From Callaeas wilsoni (Eukaryota; Chordata; Aves; Passeriformes; Callaeidae), in contig VWPU01017661.1 in the NCBI GenBank assembly GCA_013398955.1, positions 1 to 64,000 on the forward strand: 64,000 nt of DNA, in the 5' to 3' direction. Position numbers and translations under genes: made by a program. Positions 1 through 18,020 of this stretch are shown here, piece after piece. Below the pieces are notes generated by a model. That model did not search any database and had not been told where the DNA came from. It was given only the letters and a program-made list of their open reading frames with translations. Each line of letters begins with the position of its first letter. Position 1 is the stretch's first letter.

Positions 1-375
1 GCAGCGGGGCCCGCGCGGCCGGGGCCGCCCGCCCGGCCGGGCTCTTCCTTTATTCATTCACATCGGTATTGCTTCTTTTATTCATTCATCTTAGCGTTGT
101 TTCTTTTATTCATTCATATTTTCACTCTTTCTTTTATTCATTCATAGCGCCCAAGGCGCTTAAGCAATTCTCAGGTTCTAAGCAGGTCTGGAGCATCTCA
201 CCCAGCCAGAAACACCCAGCCAGACCACAAACAGCAAAGTTCACACGCTCTAGGGCTCGTTATCGTATTGTCATGAAGTTTCGTCATGACTTTAGTCTTA
301 ATTTTCATCACTGTCCTTTCACTTCATTCCCTAATGTCAGGGAAACAATAAAAAAAGTCAGAACCTGAGGTAAGT
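1..375. mobile_element. Possible LTR-like or other inserted element, unidentified
   Basis: The first 375 bases differ from the AT-rich intron around them. They hold many CpGs, the 28-bp repeat, two perfect inverted repeats (146-151 with 155-160; 270-276 with 284-290), an AATAAA at 347-352 on the plus strand, and four AATAAA on the minus strand. This mix suggests a regulatory part of a transposon. No TG..CA ends, target-site duplication or coding remnant can be seen, and the left edge is cut by the window. Confidence 0.3.
45..156. repeat. 28-bp tandem repeat, four copies, constant 16-base core
   Basis: Four copies start at 45, 73, 101 and 129, each exactly 28 bases. The first 16 bases are almost constant (TTCTTTTATTCATTCA; copy 1 has one T-to-C change) and the last 12 are different in every copy. 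Each copy carries AATAAA on the minus strand, the strand POLA1 is transcribed from. A GC-rich 44-base edge lies at 1-44 and a perfect 6-bp inverted repeat at 146-160. I do not recognise the family; part of a retroviral-type LTR or a minisatellite are both possible. Confidence 0.85.
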
Positions 376-3300
376 TCTGCGTGCCACAAGGAGAGCATCC
401 ACCCTGTTTTCTGTCTGGAGAGTGTCTGAGCAGCTGCTAAATACTATATTAAAGACACCTATTAAACGATTCTTTAATAATAATAATAATAAAAAGAGAC
501 AGTATAAAAAGCCTATATATTTGGTGCTGGTGGGTTTTCTTACAAGAAGCAGCTAACACACAGACACTGCTTCAAAGCAGGGAGCAATACCGGGAAGTAC
601 TCCTAATGACAAGCCTCATCAGGATCCAGTAATGACTCCCGAAAATCAGCCAGCCTTCCTAAGAAATGCCCAACGTCAAGCAATCTGCAGAGCACCAATG
701 TGCACATGCCTCTGTAAGGCAGCAGCACACACCTCTTTCAGAACATCATGACACTGTCTAGGACAGCAGTCATCAACTTCCATCATTTGAAGCAAATAAT
801 GTTATGCAGTAACAGCTACAAAAACCCCATGGTTAAATGACTTTGCTTCCATAATGTCTGCACATTTCTGCCAACACACAAATAAGATGTGACTTTTCTT
901 TGAGACAAGGAGCAGTACTTATGTATTAAAAAAAACCACCCTTATTTGAAATTCAGTAAGAGAATTGCTCTGCCATACAGTTCTTCCAGTTTGAAAGCTA
1001 GATATTTTAAGGATGAAGTAAGGTCTCCAAGATTTAAGATTATGAGATTTATTAAATAACTGATCAGATTGCACACTTTCTTTAGTTTTACAAACTGAGA
1101 CAATCCTCATCTTGTCACTGCCTTTCCTCAGAAACTTCAAGACAAAGACTGTGAATGGAGGAGTATGCCCATGAGGTCCTCACTTTTAGGAACAACGAAC
1201 TTCCATCTCTCAACGGCAGACCTCCTACAATGCCCCAAAACAAAAGGCAGTTTTCAACTTGATTCTGTAGCAAATAAACATGACATTTACGGGGTTCACT
1301 GCAATTTTTAAGTTGCATTATTTGCTCCCGTTCTTCAGGGTCTAAAATAGTTTAAAATTACATGCTTTGAGCACAGACAGAACAAAGAACTTTTCAGCAC
1401 TTTGATGTGAGCCAAGCTTCCCAAGCAGAGCTCAGTCTTATCTACTCAGACTAGCAGGGTGACATGAAACATTCACCTTTATAAACATGCATGACTGTAG
1501 ATTCTGTTAAACATGCAGCCAAGATCCTTTTCCTACAACCACTCTCCCTACACAGACACATATTCTACGTAACACAATAAATCTGATCAGTGGAGGAAGA
1601 CACGAACAATGAGAATTCAATAAAGTTTTGGTCCACAGATACAAATCTTACACATCCTCCAGAGCCCATCTTTCTCCTTCAGAACTGGAAAATGTGCCTT
1701 TTTGCAACAAGATGGGAAAAACAATGGGAATTTGGATGTATATTGTGACAAAAATACTCAGTAAAAAAGCCCAACTTAGCATCACAGAACAGTAAACAGT
1801 TTCAATATTTGCTTGTTTTAGCAAGTTGGACTCCAGTATCTTGTACTATTTTGTATCCTACGAAGGATTTTTGATTTCTGTGAAAGAAAACCACTTGACT
1901 ATGCCTCCAGTACCATTAAAAAAACCCTGTAAAGATAACTTCAGCTTGCAATGACTTATGTACAGCTCTGATCAAGTGCTGTATATGAAAACCTAAGCAG
2001 ATCAGAAGTCTTGAAAAACACCTGACTTTACCCTCAAGTTCAATTTAAGCTTTCCCACGAAAACAAAGCTAGGGAAGGTGATAAAATTTTGACTGTACAG
2101 CAAGGCCAAACTAAACACACTTGAGATCTAAGACTGATAGATACATACAGGTTTTCAGACTGACAATTGCAGACTATTAATAAACTCTCAGCTGCATGAT
2201 GCTATTACAGACCATAAAAGAAATTTTCATCTGGAACGTACCACAGTGCAAAAAGCAGCACAGGCATTTGCAAACAGTAGGTGCTATCAAGTGGCACAGA
2301 GTTCTTAAGATCTGGGTAGTTAATTTAGGTGTCTGAAGGGAGCCAGTCTTTTCTGAAAATCTAACCTGTTGTGAATAAGAGCTCTGAATTCGAGCTTAAC
2401 TCTACAAGACTAACAATCTCTGCCCAATAAAATAAACTAGCTTCAGAAATCTTTCCTAAGTGAAGTATAAGTTTGCTGCCTATTTTAAACCCCTTCGACC
2501 TAACCAAGAGTGCTTGACCTTTTCAGTCAGGCATACCACGCAGTGGACTCTGACATCAAGGGAAAGCTGGATACCAAGGCCTTGCCACATAATAAACAGG
2601 ATGATTTGTATGGTCAGCCTGGCTGGGGGAGCAGGGCTGACACCTCCTCAAAGCATGAGAGCTGCTGAGGACACGTGGCAACATCAAATGCCTCCAAGAA
2701 ACACCTTTGCTGACTCAGAAAAAGCAGAATTTCTGCCTTCAACTCCTTGTCAACAACTCAGAAACGGAGATGGAAAAAGCTGCATGTTACAAGGATTGTC
2801 TTGGGAGATTAAGATCCTCCGTGGTTATCATCCCCTTTCCTGAGAAACAACAAGGCAGGACTCTTCTTGTACACATTTTAAGCACAATCTCCAAGCTAAT
2901 CAGCTGTTACTAGGGGAGCTACAGAGATGCAGTTACACAGGTGAAGGGTCCTGAGGCAACTCGCCACTAGGTGATTTTTAAGGGGCCAAATCCTGGATCT
3001 TGGCCTTTACCTGAACAAAAATGCTGACGACTAACTCTTCCTTTGAGCATTCCAGTATTCTGAACAAAGGAATTTCTGCAGGTCTGAGCTTTCTGTAGAC
3101 ACGGGCATAGCATAAATAGATTATTAAACTGACACGGTAAAATTCTCTAAGAAGTTCTCCTAGAGAAAAGGCAGTCTCGTCAAGAATTTCATAGCCAGCA
3201 AAATCAACAACTTTTTCATGTCCTTGAGTAACAGTTTTAAAAATAATTACCTATATGTGGGATACAAATCACAAAATTTCTGTTTATCAGGTAGATCAGT

Positions 3301-4170
3301 CAAGTCTGTTGGTTAATCACTTTTGGGGAGGAAACAACACTAAAAGGAATACACACACAGAGTATAGCATTTTCAAGAAGAGAGACCCAATAGAACTGTT
3401 AACAAATTTTCAACCTTTCAGTTTTTCTAGGTAAGAAGCCTAGGGAATAGAGAAGAAAGAGGCAATCACAGTTGGGCAGAAAAATCTCAAATTCTAATTA
3501 TTAGGCATCCTTTTAAAAGGAAAAACAACTCTAACAAGAGTAATTCCCTGTTGCTCATTTGAATTAAAACTGTTGGCTCTGTTTATCACTAACATTAGCT
3601 ATATTTTTTTTTAACAGCACTTCTTGGTTTTGGGACCACTTAATTCCTTCATATGAAGCAGTTAAAATTGTTATTAACATTTCCTGTTTCTATTATCCAC
3701 TAGGTCAGTTCTAGCAATCAAGTCTTCACTTACATTCTAGTAAAAATTTGTGTTCTTTCATTTTAATTATGACTGGTTTTTTTTCCCTGGGAAGATGCCA
3801 GAGATACCAGCATTTCTCTCCGGAAAAGTGTTAGTTCTGGATGCATACCCCAGAACTCCTTTAGCAACTTAAGAAAATCTCAAAGACATGCGATAGTACT
3901 GTCATTTCTGAAAAGCAGATTTTTGCAACGCTGAACAAGGATTGTAAGATAAAATTCATGTTAGTGATCACCTTCTGAAAAAAACACTATTCTGCAGAAG
4001 TCATAAAAACACTTAAGAGTCCACACTGCTTTCTACAGGCTGTGTAACACAAGCTATTGTTCAGTGTAAAAAGACTGATCTGGGGAAGCATTTCTGTGGA
4101 GAAACATACATTAAAACCTCTCACTTTGGATCTTGCAATTCTTTAAATAAACTGATTTTAGAATACTTAC
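376..4170. other. POLA1 intron after e20 (partial)
   Basis: AT-rich intron continuing beyond base 1. A short (TAA)n tract lies at about 473-495. I checked it on the minus strand for the missing thumb and zinc-finger exons and found none. Apart from the left-hand repeat region nothing else is recognisable. Confidence 0.8.
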
Positions 4171-4345
4171 CTAGCCATGTTGCAATAAGGACAGAATCAA
4201 TTCCATCTATGGGCTCACATATTCTAGCAACTACTGGATGTATTTGCTGTGACAGGTAGTACTGAATATCAATTTTAAGATTTTCTTGCTTTTTTAATTG
4301 CTCTGGAGCATATGCTCGCTGGCTGGCACTGAGATCTGATCCATC
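4171..4345 (-). CDS. POLA1: POLA1 internal exon e20 (thumb, last exon in window)
   Basis: The exon has 58 codons plus one base: [20 protein letters not shown], then [20 protein letters not shown], then [29 protein letters not shown] and IHPVV.RICEPI are typical of the Pol alpha thumb end, about human 1182-1240. The acceptor is CTCCTTAG and the donor GTAAGT. The next exon (LDPTQF.. and the zinc-binding modules) is not found down to base 1, so the following intron exceeds 4.1 kb. Confidence 0.97.
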
Positions 4346-6473
<2,128 letters not shown>

Positions 6474-8002
6474 CTAAAATATCAAAGGGGAAAACAGAAA
6501 TGTAACTATGAGAAAAATCTATTACTTCAGTGATGGACAACTCAGAACTTTAAAAGACAAGACTACATAACAGCTATCTTCATCCTTCTACTATTCAGAA
6601 GTACATCTGAAACATAAAGTAAGATGAAAAAACTGTAACAAATGTATTTGCCATATGTTAAGCCCTAGGTACCAGTCCTTCAAACTTCATAAATGTTATT
6701 ATTAATAAAACAAAAGGATATTTTTACAATTACCATCTGAAAAATGCATTAGAGTTCAAAACAGTTATGATCATAATGCAATTGTTTTAAAATTAAACTA
6801 AACTGAAGATGACAATATTATGCAAAATACAAAAATAGAGCCAGAGATTACCCTCCTACTCCTGTTCCAGTTAAGGTCATACAGTAAATCTGAATATTGT
6901 GTAGCTAAGTGTATTTAACAAGCTCTGTAGCAAGAGGATACAACTGAATTTAAACACTTCTATGTATCTCATACTCCTGAGGTTCCATAATGAGTTTTTC
7001 CTTTAAATAAAATAAAATGCTACATTTAAATATTTACTGTCATTCCAATTCTTAGAAACAACTTCTACATTTGACTTAATGGTTAAACACATTTTTCTCT
7101 TAAGTAGTAAAACAGAGGAACTTTAGGAATTTAAAGTGAACATTTTGCTAGATATATATTTTACTGAGACACTAAGTGCTCTTAGAATATTTGCATCACA
7201 ACGCTCTGTTTTTAAGTCAACCATAAAATTCAGTGATCTCTCTACACTCCTGTGACAACCTGAACACATTTCTTAACTGATTAACACAGTCTTACAAGGT
7301 AAACAGATGATCAGCTGGCAAAAGAAAGAGACTTTGGATGGACATTTGATAGATCTCTTCTATTAGAAGCATAAGAGGGGCATGTAATACCCAATTCATT
7401 GGTGAAACAACCCCTAACAGGAAAGGTGAGTCTCTGAAGTTAAAAATACAGGTTCTGTCATTGAGGATTCACAAAAAAAAACCCCAAAACCACAACACTG
7501 TTGCTAAAACTGCTGTAGATAAAGCAGAGTACTTTACTTCTTGTTGCAGGGAAGTCTTGAATGAGGTCTCAAAATGACTATTACCTTTTTTCTACGTAGC
7601 TTTCTAGGGAAGTATTATGAGGGTTTTCTAAAAAAACCAGAGTATTTGATTCTTTTCTATTGCATTCTTCAGTTTATGCATTTCAAGCCTGAAAGATAAA
7701 ATAATGGCTTAGGAGAAAACTTCTCCTGAAAGCATCATGTCATTCTCCAAGTGCAGAATGAGCGTGGTCAGCAGCAGGATGGGACAAGACACAAAGTTGC
7801 TATTCTGGAGCCTCTAGCCCCAGTAGGGTTTTTTCCCCTCATACTGTAGGATCTTTGCAATATGTCCTGAGCTATCCAGTACCTAATAAAACTCCTGCTA
7901 TTTCACAGCATCATTAGGATTAAAAATATTTTTGTCAGCAGTCAACATATTCAGGAACAGCAAAGTTTTTCTGAGACAGAAAAGAGCTGCGAGATCATTT
8001 AC
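6474..8002. other. POLA1 intron e18-e19 (1,529 bp)
   Basis: AT-rich intron in which I see no repeat element, RNA gene or other structure. Confidence 0.8.
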
Positions 8003-8135
8003 CTTGTTTATTTCAAACTGATTTGCTGGGATCTGACCGCTGACCACGTGTTCTCCAATTTCTATAAGTCGCCTTTGGATATTTTCCACAATTGTATCTC
8101 GGGGCTGATCAGAAAGAATCTGACCGATTACATAG
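8003..8135 (-). CDS. POLA1: POLA1 internal exon e18 (thumb)
   Basis: The exon is one base plus 44 codons: [20 protein letters not shown], then [20 protein letters not shown], then EINK. It corresponds to the start of the thumb (about human 1093-1137). The acceptor is TTTTGCAG and the donor GTAAAT; the exit phase is 0. Confidence 0.98.
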
Positions 8136-9401
8136 CTGCAAAAACAGTACAAAAAATAAGAAAAGCTTGGCACATGCAAAATCATTACAACAGACACAAT
8201 ATTCTCTTTCCCCCAGATTCTCTCTAGACATTAAAGAGCCTGAGGATGAAATCTGATGAAAAATTTATAGAAATTTGCCAGTATCTATTATGTTGTGTTT
8301 TATTTATTTACTTATTTTACTAAAAGCAAATTATTGCAAATAGTCCTAATGCTAAACAGTGATTTGGAATGGTTGAGTGCAACTTTCTATTTTCTGCTGC
8401 CATATCATTTTTCCATTTATTATTCCATTGCAGGTATCTTAAGATGGGGGAGAAGAGAACATACCAAGTAAGCAAAGTCTTGCCTATTGCTGCAAAATGT
8501 GGTTGGAAGATCTGCCAGCTGCAGAAGAGTTAGTCACTAAAGAACACTCTCCAACATTTGTATAGCTTTAATTACTAATACATTCCTAACTTGGAAAAAT
8601 TTGCTTCTATTATGATGCATCTTTTCTTAGAAAATGCAAGTCTTAAGAACAGTAAGCAAGTGTGTGGTGTATTTTTACAGACGTGAAAAGTATTCATTTT
8701 TGGATACATTTGGACCATGAGCTGTTTAAGTTTTCAAGAGGCATTATACAATGAGTCAGCACCCAGATGACCACCTCTCCACTCTCCCCAATTTTCTTTC
8801 TATGGTGCTAAATGTATTACTTCTACTGAATTAAAGCATTAAAATGCCCTGTGCAATGACAATTAATAAATAGTCAATTCTGTATCCATCATAATGAAGT
8901 ACCAAAGGAGTCTCATGGCAAAAGGAAAGAGAAGCAGTCTTGGGGAAAGGGATCTCCTCCTCAGGCTGCAACAGTGCACTTCCAGCTTTTTTAGAGGGCG
9001 CTGAAAGTGCTGACCACCAGGTTGTTTACCCATCTTGGAAATCAAACATCTGACATAGAACCTCTAACTCCAAATGCTGACAGCATCTACCATTTTCACA
9101 AGATTTCAGCTGTGGTTTATTAAATGGCATTTACAACACTGTGACAACTCAAAAGCACAGCTTCTACAGCATATACAAAACCAGATAGTGAAATGAGGAG
9201 ACATTTGGACTTGCACAGTTTAACCTGTTACCAATACCAGAAGGCAACATTTACCATCTCCTACAAAAATCAGCTAAGTCCTAACACTGATGTTAGTTAC
9301 CAATCTGTGATCTTCTGGAAACAGCCACACAGTATTAAATGTTTACAAATCATGTACTGTTTAAAACAGAGCAAAGAAGACAGTGTCACAAAGAAACTTA
9401 C
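8136..9401. other. POLA1 intron e17-e18 (1,266 bp)
   Basis: AT-rich intron with nothing recognisable beyond the splice sites. Confidence 0.8.
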
Positions 9402-9607
9402 TTTCCAGTCTGTTTAGCAAGATCACACCAGTCTCTCCGGACTATATCCAAACCTTTCAGTTCTTGTTTAGTTACATATTTCCCATCTCCAGTTGGTTCC
9501 ACAGTAAGAGCAGCGTATTTCTTCTTCTTTAACAATAGCAAGGACTTAAAAATTCCGTCGATATCGATTTCCAACAATTTGTACAGCTTGTTCACTTCAT
9601 TTTTGAT
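9402..9607 (-). CDS. POLA1: POLA1 internal exon e17 (palm to thumb, KKRY-type patch)
   Basis: This is the longest exon here, 68 codons plus two bases. It reads [20 protein letters not shown], then [18 protein letters not shown], then [28 protein letters not shown] is the B-family KKRY motif that holds the primer-template backbone. [15 protein letters not shown] is near-invariant. The acceptor is TTTGCAG and the donor GTAAGT. The final AA joins C of e18 to make Asn. Confidence 0.98.
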
Positions 9608-13149
<3,542 letters not shown>

Positions 13150-14709
13150 CTAAATGAAAAGAATTGCTTTGAAAAACAAAAGAACCACTCCATCTTCTAC
13201 ATGTCCCACATAACTTTCACGGTTCAAAAATATCATTATCTATATACTATCCCTTAAACACTAAAAAGCATACTAGCAGGAAAACATATAATAAATTTTT
13301 ACTGATAGGTCTGTACATTTCATTAAAACATATTTGAATTTAAAGAGAATAAAGATACTTCAGCCACTGATATGTTAAAAAGACCAAGGTTCAGTTGTGT
13401 ACGTAATGTAAGTAGGCAAAATTTTACTAAATGAATACTAGAAAAATAAGTCAGTGAACAAGTCTGATCTTGAGAAACAGCAGGAACTCTGATCAGAAAT
13501 AACTTTGGACTGCTAAGACACAAGATGATCACTTCCACTCAAAGACTGTTGGACAAATTCAGACAAGGCACTGAGCCAAAGTGTTTGAAAGGTAATACCA
13601 CAGTCAGGTATCCCATCCTATTCGTAGCCATCACAATACTACTGGGGAAAAAAAGAGAAAAAATACTTAGATTCTCTATTTCAAACAAATCTAGTGAAAG
13701 CATTGGCTACCGGATGACAGCAACTGAGAATACCACAGCACTGACCAGATTAGGCTGCTCTTCTTCACTCTTTCTGATTATGCAGATGGCTTTGCATTTC
13801 CATTTTTCCATCCCCATCTTTTAACTTCTGCTAATCCAACCACCCATGTTTGTCCTCCCCTGGGCAGCAGATCTTTCAGGAAACACTCCTTTTGGATAAT
13901 GATCTAGCTACTATGACCCACAAGTTTTATCTTCCCTGGTTGAACTACTGAAGAATTACCCCCAGAGCAGAACACTAACATTTACTGAACCTCTTCTCTT
14001 TGACTGACACTCTACCCTTCACATCATTTCTGATTCCTGTAACAATGTGAATACCCTACTTAGAGAAGACTGTATTCAAATACCAGCCATCCTTCCATAA
14101 TACTCTGGGATAACAGAGCAAATTCTAGACAAACTGAGGAACCTAAAAAAGTCTGAGGTGCATATGAAAGGCATAGCAAGAAAAAAGGTGAAAAAAAAAG
14201 AAAAATTGCCAGCACCAGTAAATGTCACAACAACACAAAAATTGGCAGATGCATCTAATTGCGTAATATTAATTTGAAAAAAAAAAAGAAAACCTGACAT
14301 TTTCAGTGCTGGAAAATCAATGCAGCAGTAAAAACTGCAACATGGCTATGTCCATGTTAAACTCCACAGAGTCAAAAAACCACACCGTGACAGAGTTTAA
14401 AGGATGCCAAAAAAATAAACCATAATAAACCACTAGAACACATGGTGTAACAGGTCTATGAGTAAACTCTAATTAGCACTGCTGCTAATTTGCTTGAAAC
14501 AGTCCCACATAGGCTTCAAGCAGGGTCCAGATCATATCTGTGGTAGTAAAAGAAAAAAGCTATAATCCATCAGGAAGGATTACATTTGTAAACCAGGCAT
14601 CCTAAGAAGTGATTTCAGGTCTGTTTGGGTTACAGTTCTCCTAGAATAAAAAAATTTCACCAGGTGTGCTCTTTAAGTGTTGTTGTTTAATGAAAATGCT
14701 CAGCATTAC
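13150..14709. other. POLA1 intron e15-e16 (1,560 bp)
   Basis: AT-rich intron between the microexon and the motif C exon. There is an A-rich patch at 14180-14290. No element is recognised. Confidence 0.8.
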
Positions 14710-14742
14710 CTTCTGCACCATCTCCTTGGTATGCATCAAAAT
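14710..14742 (-). CDS. POLA1: POLA1 33-base microexon e15 (palm)
   Basis: This 11-codon exon encodes ILMHTKEMVQK. It fits exactly between KGRE of e14 and [12 protein letters not shown] of e16, so it bridges motifs B and C. It has phase 0 at both ends, acceptor ATTTCAG and donor GTAATG. It lies 33 kb from the previous exon and 1.6 kb from the next. Because its length is a multiple of three, skipping it would keep the frame but remove a palm helix. Confidence 0.96.
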
Positions 14743-17559
14743 CTGAAATAATAAAAATAATCAAAGATTAGTGTATGATATAATTACAGGCTAACACATG
14801 CAAACATATCCATTAGGTTGCTAACTCCAAATGCTCTCACCTTTCAAAACAAAGCAAACCACCTCTCTCCTGGCAACACACAGTCACCTCAATACTCCTA
14901 TTACATGAGTAAATTCTCGTTTGACCTTGTATTAATGCTATTATTAACTCCCCTAAAACAAGATTAAAACAAATCTCAAAATTGCATGTGCATGCACACA
15001 TTCTACCTTAGGAAAAAAAAGAACACTGAATCAAATGGCTTAAATACAACTAATCAGCAAGTGCCAGAATTAAGTCTCTTTCAGCAATTTAGGTCAGTTG
15101 TCGCCTTCATGTCCATCATCTTATCTCTTGATGTCACTGAATTTTTTCCCAAAAACATCCTGTCTTATTCAGTCCAGCCTGGATGGTGCTCATTTAACAA
15201 GACTTAATCAAAAGGCTGATTACCCTTGTAACAACCTCAAAATGGGTCATCCAAAAGCAAACTCCTTACGAAGACCAGAACCGGGACAAAGAGCTGGGCA
15301 AAGACAGGATATAGATGTTGAACCGATGGGCAAATCCGTGTGTAACTAGGCTTGTTCCTCAACCAAGAATGCATCCTGAGTTCCCCAAATGCTCTGAACA
15401 GCACCTCTCTGAACCTGAGAAATAGCTATAGAGACCTCATGTGAGTAGGCTCCTGCTTCCATCTCTAATAGTGCTCAGCACAGTGGAGGGTGGGGAGAGC
15501 GCGTCATCTGAAGACACAGGTACAGCTGTAGCACAGAAAAGGGACAATCAAATGAGCTTAATGAAAAAAAATGTGTAGCTGTGGCATTAGGAAGAGCTTG
15601 GTGAATTCTGCACAGCTGCATGAGAACCAACATCTGCTCCATTCCTTCAGTCACTTGGCCATGATTCCACTGTACTCCCCATTTCCTTCTTATCAACATC
15701 CTGGTGCTCTGGCACACAGCTCCAGATTCCACATCCCCGGGTTCAGTTCTTTCCACTGCCACTCAGCGTAAAACTCAGGTTTTTCTTCAGCTAATCCTGC
15801 TAGTCATACATATTCATACTTTAAATTTTCTTGAGGATTAATCTGAACCACAGGTTACAGCAGTGGTAGATCAGAGTCTGTTAGGTGAACCCAATTTGGA
15901 ACTCTAAAGATAGTTGGGCAACACAGCTGTATCAAACAGCTTATACCAAATTCAGTAACCTAGTCTCAGTTTTACTGTTTTTCACATGTTAAATTGCAAT
16001 ACCCCTTGGTCATATCTGCCAAAAGGAAGAATTAAGGCTTGTAGTCAAGAAGTCTGGGACAGGGAGCTGAGCAGTAGAAATCAGCAGGGATGAGAAGAGA
16101 AAAGGGACAAACGGGCAAGAGCTGTCCATGCTCAGTGGGAATAAAATCACGTTGAGGGAAATCTCATTACTTTCATAAGGCCAAGGAGTCTGTAATGAAG
16201 CCAAGAGTCTTGACTATAGTGATGCTGACGATGCTATCACAGCAAGGAATTCTGGAACAGGTGAAATCTCCACCTCTACACAACAGCACACAAACAGGAT
16301 GACAACACTGCCATTCCTTTAACACTAATGGCAAGTTTCTTTAGTACTTCAGAACCTTTACGCAACCACAGTCAGTGCAAGTATGATGTTTTTTCAGTCT
16401 ATCTGCAATTATGCACTAAAAGCTGTATTCACCTCAAGGCACTTAAAGACAGGTTCAGTTCCAAACTATGATATGACTCTGACACAGGTGACTCACAAAG
16501 GATGTCCTTATCAGGTTTATTACCCAAGCACATATGGGTATCTATGGATTTACACTCTCTGGGTCAAGTTCAAAACATCCAGTTGATTTAAAGACCATCC
16601 ACTGATGCTGCAAACTAGGCACTCAGACAATGTGATGCCTGAACTCTGCTGAAGTCCAAAACTGCAGAAAGCTCAGCTGTCCTCAGTCTTCTTCATAGAA
16701 CAGGAAAATGGTGAGCCTTAGCTGCAGATTCCTGCCAGGCTGTACCTATCACTGGAATCAGACACACACAATTCCATTTTAACTGGAAGCTTAAAACAAA
16801 GGCATTCCACTCCTATTCATCTCCTAACGAGTGATTCAGACATTCGATCCCACCACCTTTCTGTGGAGTTTTGAAATTATTCTGAAGATCTCTCCCTGGT
16901 ACATGATATCAAATTTCATATAAAGTAGTCAAAATTCCAACATATTCACCACCCCACAACCCTTCTTCTCACTTATTAGCTAACTCCTACAGAGGAAGGT
17001 TATACCTCTCCCTCAGTACTCCAAAGCAAACAGGAGTCCCTGAAACAAAATTGAAAAATTAGACAGAAATGAAGAGTTTACACAGAAAAGAAAGGACGGC
17101 CTATCAATTTTCCCTTGATAATCTCTGGCATTTTCTACTTCACTCTCTGAAATAATTCTGTTAATAATGAGAAAGATAACCTTTATTTTTTAAAAAAAAG
17201 GAATACCCCCTACTAAAAAAATTATCTGTCTGTGCAAAAACCATTTCTCAATTGTCCCTGAGGACAGCAGTGGGTGTAGGTAATCACAACAAGAGGGTCA
17301 CAGACGAGTTGGCTTCATCAAGTGACTGGCATATGCTAGTGCCACCCATTCTGACAGGAGATCACTTGTAAGTGCCAACAGCTACAAAACAGAAGGTTAT
17401 AAAATATTGCTAAATTCATTAATAAGGCAGTCAGTAGTTATCTGATTTCACAGCAACACCTGCATATTTATCCTCTCATTACCAATTGGATGATGGAATT
17501 TTTTCAAGCACATTTCAAAAATCTGCCAATTTCAAGAGTAGAAAAAAAATAAACTTTGT

Positions 17560-18020
17560 GGTTAATTTTTCCCTTAACAAAGTACAGCTGTTGAGAATAA
17601 TTGTTCAAGATCTTACCCTGTAATGTCAACTGCAGCAGAACAAAGAGTATTTAATTAGCAAATCTATCCAGTAATTCAACACCTATTATATAAAATGCCT
17701 TCGTGATTTTATTCAGGATAATTTGCTAAGAGGGTTATTACTGACATTCAGATGAAATTTAAAATTCCTACGCAAGTCGAGTCATAATAGCAGTAATGAT
17801 CCCCCCAATCAGGAGATACTGTGTCACACAAGGTTCTTTAGCAATGCAGCAGCCCATTTCCTGACTTCTTAATTCCTGGGCTCAGCTCAGTGAGAGCCCT
17901 TCATGCCAATATTTCAGTCAGCAATACATCCTTAATGGGACTCTATTAAAATACCTAGAATAAAAGTGACTTTTTTTTTTTTGTTAAAGAGAATGACAGC
18001 TCTGCTATCATATCAATCCT
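17560..18020. promoter_or_regulatory. Candidate conserved noncoding element, TAAT-rich
   Basis: The segment is repeat-free and dense in homeodomain-type TAAT/ATTA cores (for example near 17561, 17653, 17671, 17722, 17738 and 17791), mixed with E-box-like CAGCTG and CANNTG words. The texture resembles known developmental enhancers in POLA1 introns. No alignment was possible, so conservation is not shown. Confidence 0.3.

Noticed and set aside
45..156. Regularly spaced repeats that look like a small CRISPR array
   Set aside because: The window is vertebrate nuclear DNA, the variable parts are only 12 bases and no cas gene is near; this is a minisatellite or LTR-type array.
1..4170. Expected 3' POLA1 exons (end of thumb and zinc-binding modules)
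   Set aside because: Scanned on the minus strand for LDPTQF-like and Cys-pair sequences; none found, so they must lie before base 1.
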